NCBI GenBank assembly: GCA_046758005.1
Contig: JBHHZJ010000038.1
Coordinates: 1 to 29,561 of the forward strand
Direction of reading: 5' to 3'
Length of the DNA stretch: 29,561 nt
DNA from: JBHHZJ01 sp046758005
Lineage (GTDB): Bacteria > Pseudomonadota > Alphaproteobacteria > Kiloniellales > J153
The notes below the pieces were generated by a model. It searched no databases. It was not told the origin of the DNA and was given only the letters and a program-made list of their open reading frames with translations. Each line of letters starts with the position of its first letter. The stretch's first letter is position 1. Below, piece by piece: positions 1-7,044 of the stretch. The position numbers were made by a program, and so were the translations under genes.

Positions 1-90
1 CCGGATCTGCTCCAACTGTAATGTATAGAGCGGATTCACGTGATTGATTGGAACCACTTCGCGGTTCCAATCAATCACGATCCGCTCTAG
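1..90. repeat. Palindromic intergenic repeat, partial copy 1
   Basis: These 90 bases match 23488-23577 except for T22 (C in the other copy) and the 7-base loop. Inside is a long hairpin: arm 26-35, a 3-base bulge at 36-38, arm 39-55, loop 56-62 (ACTTCGC), then the pairing arms 63-79 and 80-89. It ends in CTAG at 87-90, which also supplies the stop codon of the minus-strand gene at 87-347. The other copy carries a second hairpin upstream; here only its last bases are present because the window starts inside the element. A dispersed, REP-like non-coding element is the best reading. The family name is not known to me. Confidence 0.9.
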
Positions 91-347
91 GCCGGCAATT
101 CCGCCACGGCCACCGCGCCGGCGAAGGCCCGCGCCGGCGGCGGGGTCAGGTTGCTCACCAACCGATAGCGACGCCGGTCGCGCAGGGTCGGACAGGCGAT
201 GGCCCGCGCCTCGCTCGGGTCAACCACATTGGTCACGACCGCGTGCGGCAGGCCCATCAGGTCCGTGTAGATGCGCTCGACCTGCCATTCGTTCCATAAC
301 GCACCGCAATCGCGATAGCGCTCCCCGACGTTGATTGTGCTGCCCAT
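87..347 (-). CDS. Small hypothetical protein, 86 aa
   Basis: Function unknown. The start is well supported: AGGAGGG lies at 357-363 (minus strand), about 9 bases before the ATG, and a near-consensus promoter sits at 377-405. The protein is soluble with no signal peptide or membrane segment. Its N-terminal half (GERYRD, then a Trp- and Tyr-rich stretch reading VERIYTDLMGLPHAVV) resembles small conserved hypothetical proteins that are common in alphaproteobacteria, going by memory of such sequences and not a search. The stop codon lies inside the CTAG that ends repeat copy 1, so insertion of the repeat may have set the C-terminus, and the Ala-rich last 15 residues could be altered. It looks like a single-gene transcript. 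Confidence 0.7.
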   Translation of the reverse strand: MGSTINVGERYRDCGALWNEWQVERIYTDLMGLPHAVVTNVVDPSEARAIACPTLRDRRRYRLVSNLTPPPARAFAGAVAVAELPA

Positions 348-376
348 GGCTCTATTCCCTCCTATGACTCTTCCTT

Positions 377-405
377 ATTATCATGTATCCGCCCGAATAT
401 ATCAA
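377..405 (-). promoter_or_regulatory. Promoter for the 86-aa gene
   Basis: On the minus strand TTGATA (400-405) is followed after 17 bases by GATAAT (377-382), close to the sigma-70 consensus. Transcription would start near 370, giving a leader of roughly 22 bases before the start codon at 347. The surrounding 360-500 is clearly richer in A and T than the rest of the window. Confidence 0.65.
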
Positions 406-475
406 GTGTTATTTCCATACGATTTTATATATCCTGAAGATTTCGAGCGGTTTCACTGTTAAACACCCTCATGGT

Positions 476-492
476 TAGGGTAACATACCCTA
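476..492. promoter_or_regulatory. Perfect small palindrome, possible operator
   Basis: TAGGGT, a 5-base spacer AACAT, then ACCCTA: a perfect 6-base inverted repeat. It lies about 70 bases upstream of the -35 box of the 86-aa gene, in AT-rich DNA. It could bind a dimeric regulator, but nothing in the window identifies one. Confidence 0.3.
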
Positions 493-799
493 GATAATCT
501 CGAGTAGGACATGTTGTCCGGGTTTGGATAGGACGTTGCGCCCTACGAGCGTTCGACCGTCGGGCACATCGCCCGGTCGATCGTCCTGGCTGTGGCCAAG
601 GTTCGCGGCAAGGCGCGCGGTCAGACCGCCGTCGGCCGTATGGATCCGGATCGCTCGGGCGTATCGGCGCCCCGTGGCCGCCCCACCCGCCGGGGGTCGT
701 CCCGGCGAGGAAACCGCGAGCCGAGGTCAGGAACGCGCGCGAGGGCCAAGGAGGCGCCGCGGGGCGGGACGGCTGGGCGCTCGCGAATATCTATCGGCC
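493..799. other. Intergenic stretch without a recognisable gene
   Basis: Plus-strand open frames at 524-805 and 592-816 translate into Arg/Gly/Pro-rich sequence typical of chance frames in GC-rich DNA, with no ribosome binding site. I see no protein family here. The stretch may hold the promoter of the small RNA that follows. Confidence 0.5.
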
Positions 800-898
800 T
801 GTTAACGGTGTCTTAACCATGTTGCGTCACACTGGGTTCAATCCTCCCTGAACTCGGCCCCGCACGCTTTGCCTCCTGATCGCGGGGCCGTTTCTTTT
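800..898 (+). ncRNA. Candidate small RNA with CCUCCC loop (suhB/mmgR-like)
   Basis: Two hairpins stand back to back. The first is GTTCA (836-840), loop ATCCTCCC (841-848), TGAAC (849-853), a perfect 5-bp stem presenting CCTCCC, which is complementary to the Shine-Dalgarno sequence. One base later comes a strong GC stem with a T-rich tail (855-898). No coding region precedes this terminator, so it should end a short transcript. A CCUCCC motif in a loop or between stems followed by a terminator is typical of alphaproteobacterial small RNAs such as the suhB (mmgR, alpha-r8) family and anti-SD RNAs. The family assignment is from memory of the motif; the 5' end is a guess. Confidence 0.6.
855..898 (+). 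terminator. Rho-independent terminator
   Basis: CGGCCCCGC (855-863) pairs perfectly with GCGGGGCCG (882-890) across an 18-base loop and is followed at once by TTTCTTTT (891-898). It would end plus-strand transcription, that is the proposed small RNA. It points into the 3' end of the minus-strand mlaC-like gene. Confidence 0.85.
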
Positions 899-964
899 GG
901 CCCTTCTCCCGACCGCCCGGCGCCGCGCCGACGCCGCCGGCGCGCCTGGGCAGGGCGGCACAAC

Positions 965-1609
965 TCACAGCGTGGCGATCTTATCGCGCAGGGCCTGGGT
1001 CAAGGCGCTGACCTTGCCGCCGTTGCGCTTGAGCACCGAAGCGTATTCGGAGCGCAGGGTCACGGCGATGCTGACGCCCTGGGCCACGATGTCGAGGATC
1101 TTGTATCCGTTCTCGGTCTTGCGGATACGCCAAGCGACTTCGATCGGCTCTCCCTGCCGACGGCGCAGTTCGCTGGAGACGCTGAAGAGGTTGGGATTCT
1201 CGCCGAACTGCCGGACCGCTCCGATCTTCAGCGTCTCGCCGGAGTAATCGGCGAACAGGGGCAAGAAGCGATAGACGATCATGTCCTCGAAGGCGGCGAG
1301 AAAGGCCTTGCGCTCGGTTTGGCTGGCCCCGCGCCAATACCGGCCGAGCACGAAACGGCCGATCGCCTCGATGTCGAAGCCCTCGTTCATCAGGACGCGG
1401 AAACGTCTCTCCTTCTCCTCCTCGCTGATGCCCGGAGCGGTCAGGTGTGCGATCGCGCGCTGGCTGAGGTCGATCAGGAAGGCGCCGGCGCCGGCGTCCG
1501 TCCCCGCCCGCGCCGGCGGCGCCCCCAACGACGCGGCCAGGACGATCGCCAACAGCACGAATCTCACGCCGCGCGGCAATTGCGCGGTGACCGTAACAAC
1601 GACAGGCAT
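965..1609 (-). CDS. mlaC: MlaC-like periplasmic phospholipid carrier
   Basis: 214 aa. Residues 1-35 form a signal peptide: basic start, hydrophobic segment around 16-30, and a cleavage site after ARA. The mature part has the MlaC (Ttg2D) family pattern: helix-rich N-terminal half with FDIEAIGRFVLGRYWR and a conserved FEDMIVYRF, then a beta-rich half ending in IRKTENGYKILDIVAQGVS and an LRSEYASVL motif. MlaC shuttles phospholipids through the periplasm between the outer-membrane MlaA complex and the inner-membrane MlaFEDB transporter. The start at 1609 is chosen over an upstream in-frame one at 1678 because GGAGGAAGAG precedes it and the signal peptide begins there. It stands alone here, 15 kb from mlaE-mlaF; MlaD, MlaA and MlaB are not in the window. 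Confidence 0.85.
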   Translation of the reverse strand: MPVVVTVTAQLPRGVRFVLLAIVLAASLGAPPARAGTDAGAGAFLIDLSQRAIAHLTAPGISEEEKERRFRVLMNEGFDIEAIGRFVLGRYWRGASQTERKAFLAAFEDMIVYRFLPLFADYSGETLKIGAVRQFGENPNLFSVSSELRRRQGEPIEVAWRIRKTENGYKILDIVAQGVSIAVTLRSEYASVLKRNGGKVSALTQALRDKIATL

Positions 1610-2109
1610 GCCACTCTTCCTCCACCCAACGTGTTCGTTTCGCGCGACTCGGCCGCGCGTCCGTGCGCCAGCCTGCAATGGTCGGAACGGGTAGTCAAAT
1701 CGCCCGGCGGGTGAGGCGCGGCATCGGGGTCAGGTTAACGGATGGGGTGTGGTTCCGGCAGGGATGGGAGTGCCAAAGGACTGGAGAGCCTGTTTCGTAG
1801 AGCTTCGGAATCCGTTTCGGGGAGGAAGCCACGGATCGCGCCTTTGCCAAGCCCCGCGCCCGCCCCTGCAGGATCATGTCTCGCTCATCGGCGGTCCGCC
1901 CGCCAGAGGCGCGGCCACGGCGCGCACACCATGGCCGTCGTCCGCCGCTTCGCCATCAAGCTCGTGGGCAACGCCAAGGACCGCCGCAGCCTCAAGACCC
2001 GGCGAAAATCGGCCGGATGGGATCCGGGCTACCTCCAGACCCTCACCGGTCCGCCGCCCTCGACCCCTCGTCAACCTCGACTCGTTGCCTTGGGGCGGGC
2101 CGGCTCGCG
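1610..2109. other. Divergent intergenic region, no convincing gene
   Basis: About 580 bases separate the mlaC-like gene and surA. I see no protein family. Short frames at 1695-1877 (minus) and 1931-2137 (plus, starting MAVVRRFAIKLVGN) lack clear ribosome binding sites and recognisable domains. On the minus strand ATG at 1724 opens the 9-codon frame MPRLTRRAI just after GTTAACCTGACCCC (1726-1739). That pairing resembles the start of REP-associated tyrosine transposase genes, so it may be a worn remnant. The promoter of mlaC must lie here, but none stands out. Confidence 0.4.
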
Positions 2110-2138
2110 TTGTTCGCCGGGAGTCATGGGCCTATAGT
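2110..2138 (+). promoter_or_regulatory. Promoter of surA-pdxA-rsmA
   Basis: TTGTTC (2110-2115), a 17-base spacer, TATAGT (2133-2138): a good sigma-70-type match placing the transcript start near 2145, about 47 bases before surA. The ribosome binding site AGGGGAGA lies at 2172-2179. Confidence 0.6.
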
Positions 2139-2191
2139 TCGGCCGACGCGGCTCGGGCCACGAACGCCACTAGGGGAGAACGAAAACGGCC

Positions 2192-3439
2192 ATGAGACGG
2201 CTTGTCTACTGCACGATGTTGTGTCTGGGCTTGGTGATCACGGCGAACCAAACCGCGCGCGCGCAGGACATGTTGCGCGCCGCCGCCGTGGTCAATGACG
2301 AGGTCATCTCGATGCTGGACCTCGACATGCGCATGCGCCTGACCGTCCTTTCGACCGGATTGAAGGATTCGCCGGAGCTGCGCCGCCGGATCGTCTCCCA
2401 GGTCATGCGCAACCTGATCGACGAGCGCCTCCAGGCCCAGGAAGCGGAGCGCCTGGACATCAAGATCAGCGACGATCAGGTGGACAGCGCGGTCGAGCAG
2501 CTCGCGGGTCAGAACAAGATGACGCGCGATGCCTTCGTGCGTTACCTGAAGAAGCGGGGCGTGCTGCCGGAGGCCTTGCAGGACCAGGTCCGGGCCCAGT
2601 TGACCTGGCGGGCCTTGGTCGCCCGGCGCTTGCGGCCGTCCGTGCAGGTGAGCGACGAGGAGGTCGAAGAGGTCGTCGAGCGTATCGTCGCCAGCCGGGG
2701 CACCACGCTGAGACGCATCTCCGAGATCTTCCTGGCCGCGGATAACCCCGACCGGGAGGATGAGGTCAAACGCAACGCCGAGCGTCTGTACGAGCAGCTG
2801 CGCGCCGGCGCCGACTTCGCCGCCCTGGCCCAGCAGTTCTCGGAATCGGCGACGGCGCCGCGCGGCGGCGACGTCGGTTGGGTGCAGGACGGCCAGCTTC
2901 CCGAGGAGGTCGATCGCGTGCTGGCCACGATGCGGCCGGGGAGCCTCTCGCCGCCGATTCGCACCCTGGGCGGTTTCCATATCGTCTGGTTGCGCGACCA
3001 GCGGCAGAGTTCGCTCGGCGAGGTGACGCTCGACCTGAAGCAGATCCTCTTCGCCCTGCCCTCCGGGGCCACCGCCGAGCAAAGGCGCGCGGCAACCGCC
3101 CGGGCGGCCGAAGTGCGCCGACGGATCGACGGCTGCGCCGGGGTCGACGATCTCGCCAAGACGGTCGGTTCCCCGGGTTCGGGCGACTTGGGGACCGTGA
3201 AGCTCAGCGACCTGCCGTCGGCCATTCGCGATTCGGTCAAGGCGCGCCCGATCGGCCGCCCGAGCGAGCCGGTGCGCGTGTCCGGCGGCGTCAGCATCCT
3301 GGTCGTGTGCGGGCGTACGGAAACCGGGATCGACCGCCAGCGCATCAAGGCGCAGCTCATGGACGAGCGGCTCAACATGCTCACCCGGCGCTACATGCGC
3401 GACCTGCGGCGCCGCGCCAACGTGGACATCCGCATATGA
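2192..3439 (+). CDS. surA: SurA-type periplasmic chaperone / peptidyl-prolyl isomerase
   Basis: 415 aa. A signal peptide spans 1-25 (hydrophobic YCTMLCLGLVI, cleavage after ARAQ). Residues 28-165 match the SurA N-terminal chaperone module, including the AAVVNDEVIS opening. Residues 173-271 form a parvulin domain (RISEIFLA, FAALAQQFSES, RGGDVGW, FHIVWL). Residues 281-385 look like a second parvulin repeat (DLKQILFAL, GDLGTVKLSDLP) that has lost much of the active-site pattern. SurA escorts unfolded outer-membrane proteins through the periplasm to the BAM complex. surA-pdxA-rsmA is a conserved operon; the lptD gene that usually precedes it is missing. The stop codon overlaps the pdxA start by 4 bases (ATGA). 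Confidence 0.92.
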   Translation: MRRLVYCTMLCLGLVITANQTARAQDMLRAAAVVNDEVISMLDLDMRMRLTVLSTGLKDSPELRRRIVSQVMRNLIDERLQAQEAERLDIKISDDQVDSAVEQLAGQNKMTRDAFVRYLKKRGVLPEALQDQVRAQLTWRALVARRLRPSVQVSDEEVEEVVERIVASRGTTLRRISEIFLAADNPDREDEVKRNAERLYEQLRAGADFAALAQQFSESATAPRGGDVGWVQDGQLPEEVDRVLATMRPGSLSPPIRTLGGFHIVWLRDQRQSSLGEVTLDLKQILFALPSGATAEQRRAATARAAEVRRRIDGCAGVDDLAKTVGSPGSGDLGTVKLSDLPSAIRDSVKARPIGRPSEPVRVSGGVSILVVCGRTETGIDRQRIKAQLMDERLNMLTRRYMRDLRRRANVDIRI

Positions 3440-4515
3440 TCCGCGCCAAGCGCGAGGACGGTCCGGCCCGCCGCCTGCCGCTCGCGCTGACCATGGGAGA
3501 GCCGGCCGGAATCGGCGCTGAGCTGGCGCTCAAGGCTTGGCGCGCCGCCGCGGCGGACGGCGGGCGGACGGGCCGGGCCGCGCCGCGTCCGCCCGCCTTC
3601 TTCGTCATCGACGACCCGGCGCGCGTGTCGGCGATCGCCCGCCGCTTGGCCCTGGAGGCGCCGGTCGCCGAAATCTCGGCACCCGAGGAGGCGGCCTCGG
3701 TCTTCGCCGGGGCGCTGCCGGTCTTGCCCTTGGACGTTCCCGCGCACGTGCGTCCGGGCCACCCGGATCCGGCCAACGCGCGCGCCGTACTCGAGTCGAT
3801 CGAACGGGCCGTCGCCCTGGTGCGCGACCGCCGCGCGGCGGCGGTCGTGACCAATCCGATCCACAAGAAGGTGCTTTACGGCGCCGGCTTCGTGCACCCG
3901 GGCCATACCGAGTACCTTGCCGCGCTGGCGGACATGGGCGAGGCGCCGGTCATGATGCTCGCCTGCCCGGGGCTGCGCGTGGTCCCGGTGACGGTCCACC
4001 TGCCGCTCGCGGAGGCCGTGGCGGCCCTGTCCACCGCCGCCATCGTGCATGCCGGACGCGTGACGGAGCCGGCGCTGCGCCGCGACTTCGGCATCGCACG
4101 TCCGCGTCTGGCCGTTGCCGGGCTCAACCCCCACGCCGGCGAGGGCGGCGCTCTGGGGCGCGAGGACATCGAGATCATCGCCCCCGCGGTCGCCGAATTG
4201 CGCGCGGCCGGGATCGGCGTCTCGGGCCCGGAGCCAGCCGACACCCTGTTCCACGCCGCCGCGCGGCGGCGCTACGACGCGGCGCTGTGCATGTACCACG
4301 ATCAGGCGCTGATCCCGCTCAAGACCATCGACTTCGCGCACGGGGTCAACATCACCCTCGGCCTGCCCTTCGTGCGCACCTCGCCGGACCACGGCACCGC
4401 ATTGAACATCGCCGGCCAGGGCAAGGCGAACCCGGCCAGCCTGATCGCCGCGCTGGACACGGCGCAGCGCATGGCCGAGGCGCGCGCCGCGGCCGAACGC
4501 CGCTCCGTTGCCTGA
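3436..4515 (+). CDS. pdxA: 4-hydroxythreonine-4-phosphate dehydrogenase
   Basis: 359 aa. Catalyses NAD-dependent oxidation of 4-phosphohydroxy-L-threonine in the DXP-dependent route to pyridoxal phosphate, working with PdxJ. Visible family motifs are LTMGEPAGIG (18-27), VTNPIHKK (138-145), HPGHTEYLA (154-162), VTVHLPL (185-191), GLNPHAGEGG (229-238), MYHDQALIPLK (286-296) and TSPDHGTALNIAGQG (315-329). His188, His233 and His288 fall at a constant offset of 22 from the metal ligands I recall for E. coli PdxA (166, 211, 266). An open frame extends upstream into surA, but the ATG overlapping the surA stop (ATGA) is the natural start. The 359 aa are slightly longer than usual because of an Ala-rich insert near 36-52 and an Ala/Glu-rich tail. 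Confidence 0.95.
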   Translation: MIRAKREDGPARRLPLALTMGEPAGIGAELALKAWRAAAADGGRTGRAAPRPPAFFVIDDPARVSAIARRLALEAPVAEISAPEEAASVFAGALPVLPLDVPAHVRPGHPDPANARAVLESIERAVALVRDRRAAAVVTNPIHKKVLYGAGFVHPGHTEYLAALADMGEAPVMMLACPGLRVVPVTVHLPLAEAVAALSTAAIVHAGRVTEPALRRDFGIARPRLAVAGLNPHAGEGGALGREDIEIIAPAVAELRAAGIGVSGPEPADTLFHAAARRRYDAALCMYHDQALIPLKTIDFAHGVNITLGLPFVRTSPDHGTALNIAGQGKANPASLIAALDTAQRMAEARAAAERRSVA

Positions 4516-5383
4516 GGCCGCCCCGCGGCTGCCGCCCCTGCGCGAGGTGATCGCCCGGCACGGGCTGCGCGCGCGCAAGGCTCTCGGCCAGCATTTCCTG
4601 CTCGACCTGAACCTGACCGGCCGCATCGCCCGCGCGGTCCCGGGGTTCCTGCCGGGCGCGGCCGGCGATCTGTCGCAGGGAACCGTGGTCGAAGTCGGCC
4701 CCGGGCCCGGCGGCTTGACCCGGGCGCTCCTGGCCGAGGGCGGGCGCCGCGTGATCGCCGTCGAGAAGGACCGGCGCTGCCTGGGCGCGCTCGCCGAGCT
4801 GGCGGCCGCCTATCCCGGTCGTCTCGAGATCCTCGAGGGCGACGCGCTGGAGATCGACGCGGCGAGGCTGGGCGCCGCGCCGCGCCGGATCGTCGCCAAC
4901 CTGCCGTACAACGTCGCGACCCCGCTGCTGCTGCGCTGGCTGGCCGCACTGGCCGACGATCCCGCGGCTTTCGCCGGGTTCGTGCTGATGTTCCAGAAGG
5001 AGGTCGCGGAGCGGCTGAGCGCCCGGCCGCGGAGCAAGGATTACGGCCGGCTCACGGTCGTCACCCAGTGGCTGTGCGAGGCGCGGTCGCTGTTCGAGGT
5101 GCCGGCGCGCGCCTTCACGCCGCCCCCCAAGGTCGCCTCGACGGTGATCGGGGTGCGCCCCCGGGCGCGCCCGCTCGCGCCGGCCGCGCTCGGCGCGCTG
5201 GAGCGCGTCACGGCGGCAGCCTTCGGCCAGCGGCGCAAGATGCTGCGCCAGAGCCTCAAGGCACTGGGGGTCGACGTGGCGGCGCTGCTGGCCGCCGCCG
5301 GTGTACCGGAAACCGCGCGCGCCGAAGAGCTGGAGGTCGAGGCGTTCTGTGCGCTCGCCCGGGCGCTCGCGGGCGGCGCCTAA
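4508..5383 (+). CDS. rsmA: 16S rRNA dimethyladenosine transferase (KsgA)
   Basis: 291 aa. Dimethylates two adjacent adenosines in the 3'-terminal helix of 16S rRNA using S-adenosylmethionine, a late step in 30S assembly. Motifs: RKALGQHFLLD (23-33), the SAM-binding loop VEVGPGPGGLT (61-71), the acidic ribose-binding residue in AVEKD (Glu86), and the catalytic NLPY (131-134). FQKEVAERL and FTPPPKVAS follow in the C-terminal half. The start is TTG at 4508, overlapping the pdxA stop by 8 bases; no ATG would keep the conserved N-terminus. Such overlap implies translational coupling. The gene ends tail to tail with gmk, with the two stop codons overlapping. Confidence 0.95.
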   Translation: MPEAAPRLPPLREVIARHGLRARKALGQHFLLDLNLTGRIARAVPGFLPGAAGDLSQGTVVEVGPGPGGLTRALLAEGGRRVIAVEKDRRCLGALAELAAAYPGRLEILEGDALEIDAARLGAAPRRIVANLPYNVATPLLLRWLAALADDPAAFAGFVLMFQKEVAERLSARPRSKDYGRLTVVTQWLCEARSLFEVPARAFTPPPKVASTVIGVRPRARPLAPAALGALERVTAAAFGQRRKMLRQSLKALGVDVAALLAAAGVPETARAEELEVEAFCALARALAGGA

Positions 5384-6018
5384 CGGCGCTGGCGCAACGA
5401 CTCGATGAAGTCGCGCAGGCCGACCTGCCGCTCGCGGCGCAGGCGCTCGGATTTCAGGATCGATTGCACGGCCGCGACGCTCTCGGCCACGTCCTCGTTG
5501 ACGATGACGTAGTCGTACTCCGCCCAGTGGCTCAACTCGTCGGCCGCCTTGGCCATGCGCGCGTGCACGACCTCCGGCGGGTCCTGGGCGCGGGCGCGCA
5601 GACGCCGCTCCAGCTCGTCGGTCGAGGGCGGCAGGATGAAGACGCTGACCAGATCCTCGCGCGCCGTCTCGGCGAGCTGCTGCGTGCCCTGCCAATCGAT
5701 GTCGAACAGCACGTCGCGGCCCCGATCCAAGGCCCGATCGACGGCCGCGCGCGGGGTGCCGTAGCAATGGCCGAACACGGTGGCATGCTCAAGCAGCGCA
5801 CCGTCCTCGACCATTCCGTCGAACTCGGCCCGGTCGATGAAGACGTAATCGACGCCGTGTGTTTCGCCCGGCCGCTTGGGCCGGGTCGTGACCGAGATCG
5901 ACAGGGCCAGGTCGGGCTCGCGCGCCAGCAGCTCGCGCGATATGGTCGTCTTGCCCGCGCCCGAAGGCGAGGACAGGACGAGCATCAGGCCGCGCCGCTT
6001 GATCGTCCCCTGCGCCAT
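5380..6018 (-). CDS. gmk: Guanylate kinase
   Basis: 212 aa, a normal length. Phosphorylates GMP to GDP with ATP, supplying GTP and (p)ppGpp pools in the cytoplasm. The P-loop is SSPSGAGKTT (16-25). The GMP-binding part follows: SVTTRPKRPGETHGVDYVF, the FDGMVEDGALLEHA segment, YGTP and a DIDWQGTQQL strand; FILPPS begins the lid region. The gene follows yicC on the same strand after 19 bases, the usual alphaproteobacterial pairing, and the two are probably co-transcribed. The stop codon overlaps that of the convergent rsmA by 2 bases, leaving no room for a separate terminator. Confidence 0.96.
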   Translation of the reverse strand: MAQGTIKRRGLMLVLSSPSGAGKTTISRELLAREPDLALSISVTTRPKRPGETHGVDYVFIDRAEFDGMVEDGALLEHATVFGHCYGTPRAAVDRALDRGRDVLFDIDWQGTQQLAETAREDLVSVFILPPSTDELERRLRARAQDPPEVVHARMAKAADELSHWAEYDYVIVNEDVAESVAAVQSILKSERLRRERQVGLRDFIESLRQRR

Positions 6019-6037
6019 AGCCTGCCCGGCCGTTGCC

Positions 6038-6940
6038 CTATTCGATGTTCTGGACCTGCTCGCGGAGCTGGTCGATCGCGGCTTTGAGGTCGAGGCCGAT
6101 GCGGGTAAGCGCCAAATCCCACGACTTGGCGCACAGGGTGTTGGCCTCCCGGTTCAGCTCCTGGCACAGGAAGTCGAGGCGCCGGCCGATCGGACCGCCC
6201 GCGACGAGCAGTTCGCGTGCCGCGGTGACGTGCGTGCGCAACCGGTCGATCTCCTCGCGCACATCCACCTTGGTGATCAGCACCGCGGCCTCTTGGGACA
6301 GGCGCTCCTCGGGCAGCGCCGGCGAGGCCTGAAGCAGCTCCTCGACCTGGCCGCGCAGGCGCTCGCGGATCGCCTCGGGCCGGGCGCCGGCGGTGCCCGC
6401 CGCGTCCTCGACGCATCGGGCGATCGCGTCGAGATGCCCGGACACGACACCCTTGAGCCGCTGCCCTTCGGCCCGGCGCATCGCGGTGAGCGCTTCGAGC
6501 GCGAGGACCAGGTCCTCCGCCATCGCCGCCTGACGGGTATCGAGCTGCTCCTTGGTCTCCGCCTCCTCGACCGTTTCCACCACGCCGGGAAAGGCGAGCA
6601 GGCCGTCAAGGCGCGGCGGCGCCGCGGGGGTCGCCTCCTCGAGCACCCGGACCAGCGCGATCAACTGCTCGAGCAGGTCGCGGTTCAGGTGCAGTTGGAC
6701 CCGCGACCTGCCGCGGTCGATCGCTAGCGAAAGCTGTACGTTGCCGCGCGCGCAGCGCTGCTGCACGATGCCGCGTGCGGCCGGCTCGAGCGCCTCGTAG
6801 CCGGTGGGAATCCGACACCGGATATCGAGCGCGCGTCCGTTGACGCTCTTGATCTCCCAGGTCCAGCTCAGCACGCCGTCGCCGCCTTCCTTGCGGGCGT
6901 AACCGGTCATGCTGGCGATCGGTCCGTCTGTGCGATCCAC
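6038..6940 (-). CDS. yicC: YicC/YloC-family endoribonuclease
   Basis: 300 aa. The family has recently been characterised as endoribonucleases; E. coli YicC has been linked to small-RNA turnover. Visible motifs are ASMTGYAR at the N-terminus, WEIKSVNGRALDIRCRIP, and the conserved C-terminal run with DFLCQELNREANTLCAKS and the closing KAAIDQLREQVQNIE. I placed the start at GTG 6940, which adds ten residues before MTGYAR; the ATG at 6910 is possible, and neither has a strong ribosome binding site. A near-consensus promoter lies at 6989-7017. It is upstream of and probably co-transcribed with gmk. An SDR gene on the other strand separates it from mltG, its usual neighbour. Confidence 0.92.
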   Translation of the reverse strand: MDRTDGPIASMTGYARKEGGDGVLSWTWEIKSVNGRALDIRCRIPTGYEALEPAARGIVQQRCARGNVQLSLAIDRGRSRVQLHLNRDLLEQLIALVRVLEEATPAAPPRLDGLLAFPGVVETVEEAETKEQLDTRQAAMAEDLVLALEALTAMRRAEGQRLKGVVSGHLDAIARCVEDAAGTAGARPEAIRERLRGQVEELLQASPALPEERLSQEAAVLITKVDVREEIDRLRTHVTAARELLVAGGPIGRRLDFLCQELNREANTLCAKSWDLALTRIGLDLKAAIDQLREQVQNIE

Positions 6941-6988
6941 GGGCAGGAGCTTGGCTGCGCTTTGCGGGACGGGCGGGACAGCGGCGCC

Positions 6989-7017
6989 TTTATATACGCC
7001 GGACCCACCGGCAACAA
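6989..7017 (-). promoter_or_regulatory. Promoter of yicC-gmk
   Basis: On the minus strand TTGTTG (7012-7017), 17 bases, TATAAA (6989-6994). This is a strong match and stands out because it is an AT-rich patch (tatata) in very GC-rich DNA. Transcription would start near 6982. Confidence 0.65.
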
Positions 7018-7044
7018 GCCGCCGTCCGGAACCGGGACGGACGC

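Noticed and set aside
524..816. Short plus-strand frames before the terminator at 855-898
   Set aside because: Low-complexity Arg/Gly translation without a ribosome binding site. A small RNA explains the terminator better.
835..844. tRNA-like T-loop sequence GGTTCAATCC
   Set aside because: The flanks do not form the T-stem or acceptor stem. The same bases fold better as the GTTCA/TGAAC hairpin of the proposed small RNA.
1931..2137. Plus-strand frame beginning MAVVRRFAIKLVGN
   Set aside because: It has no ribosome binding site, no recognised domain and Pro/Arg-rich sequence; it overlaps the likely surA promoter.
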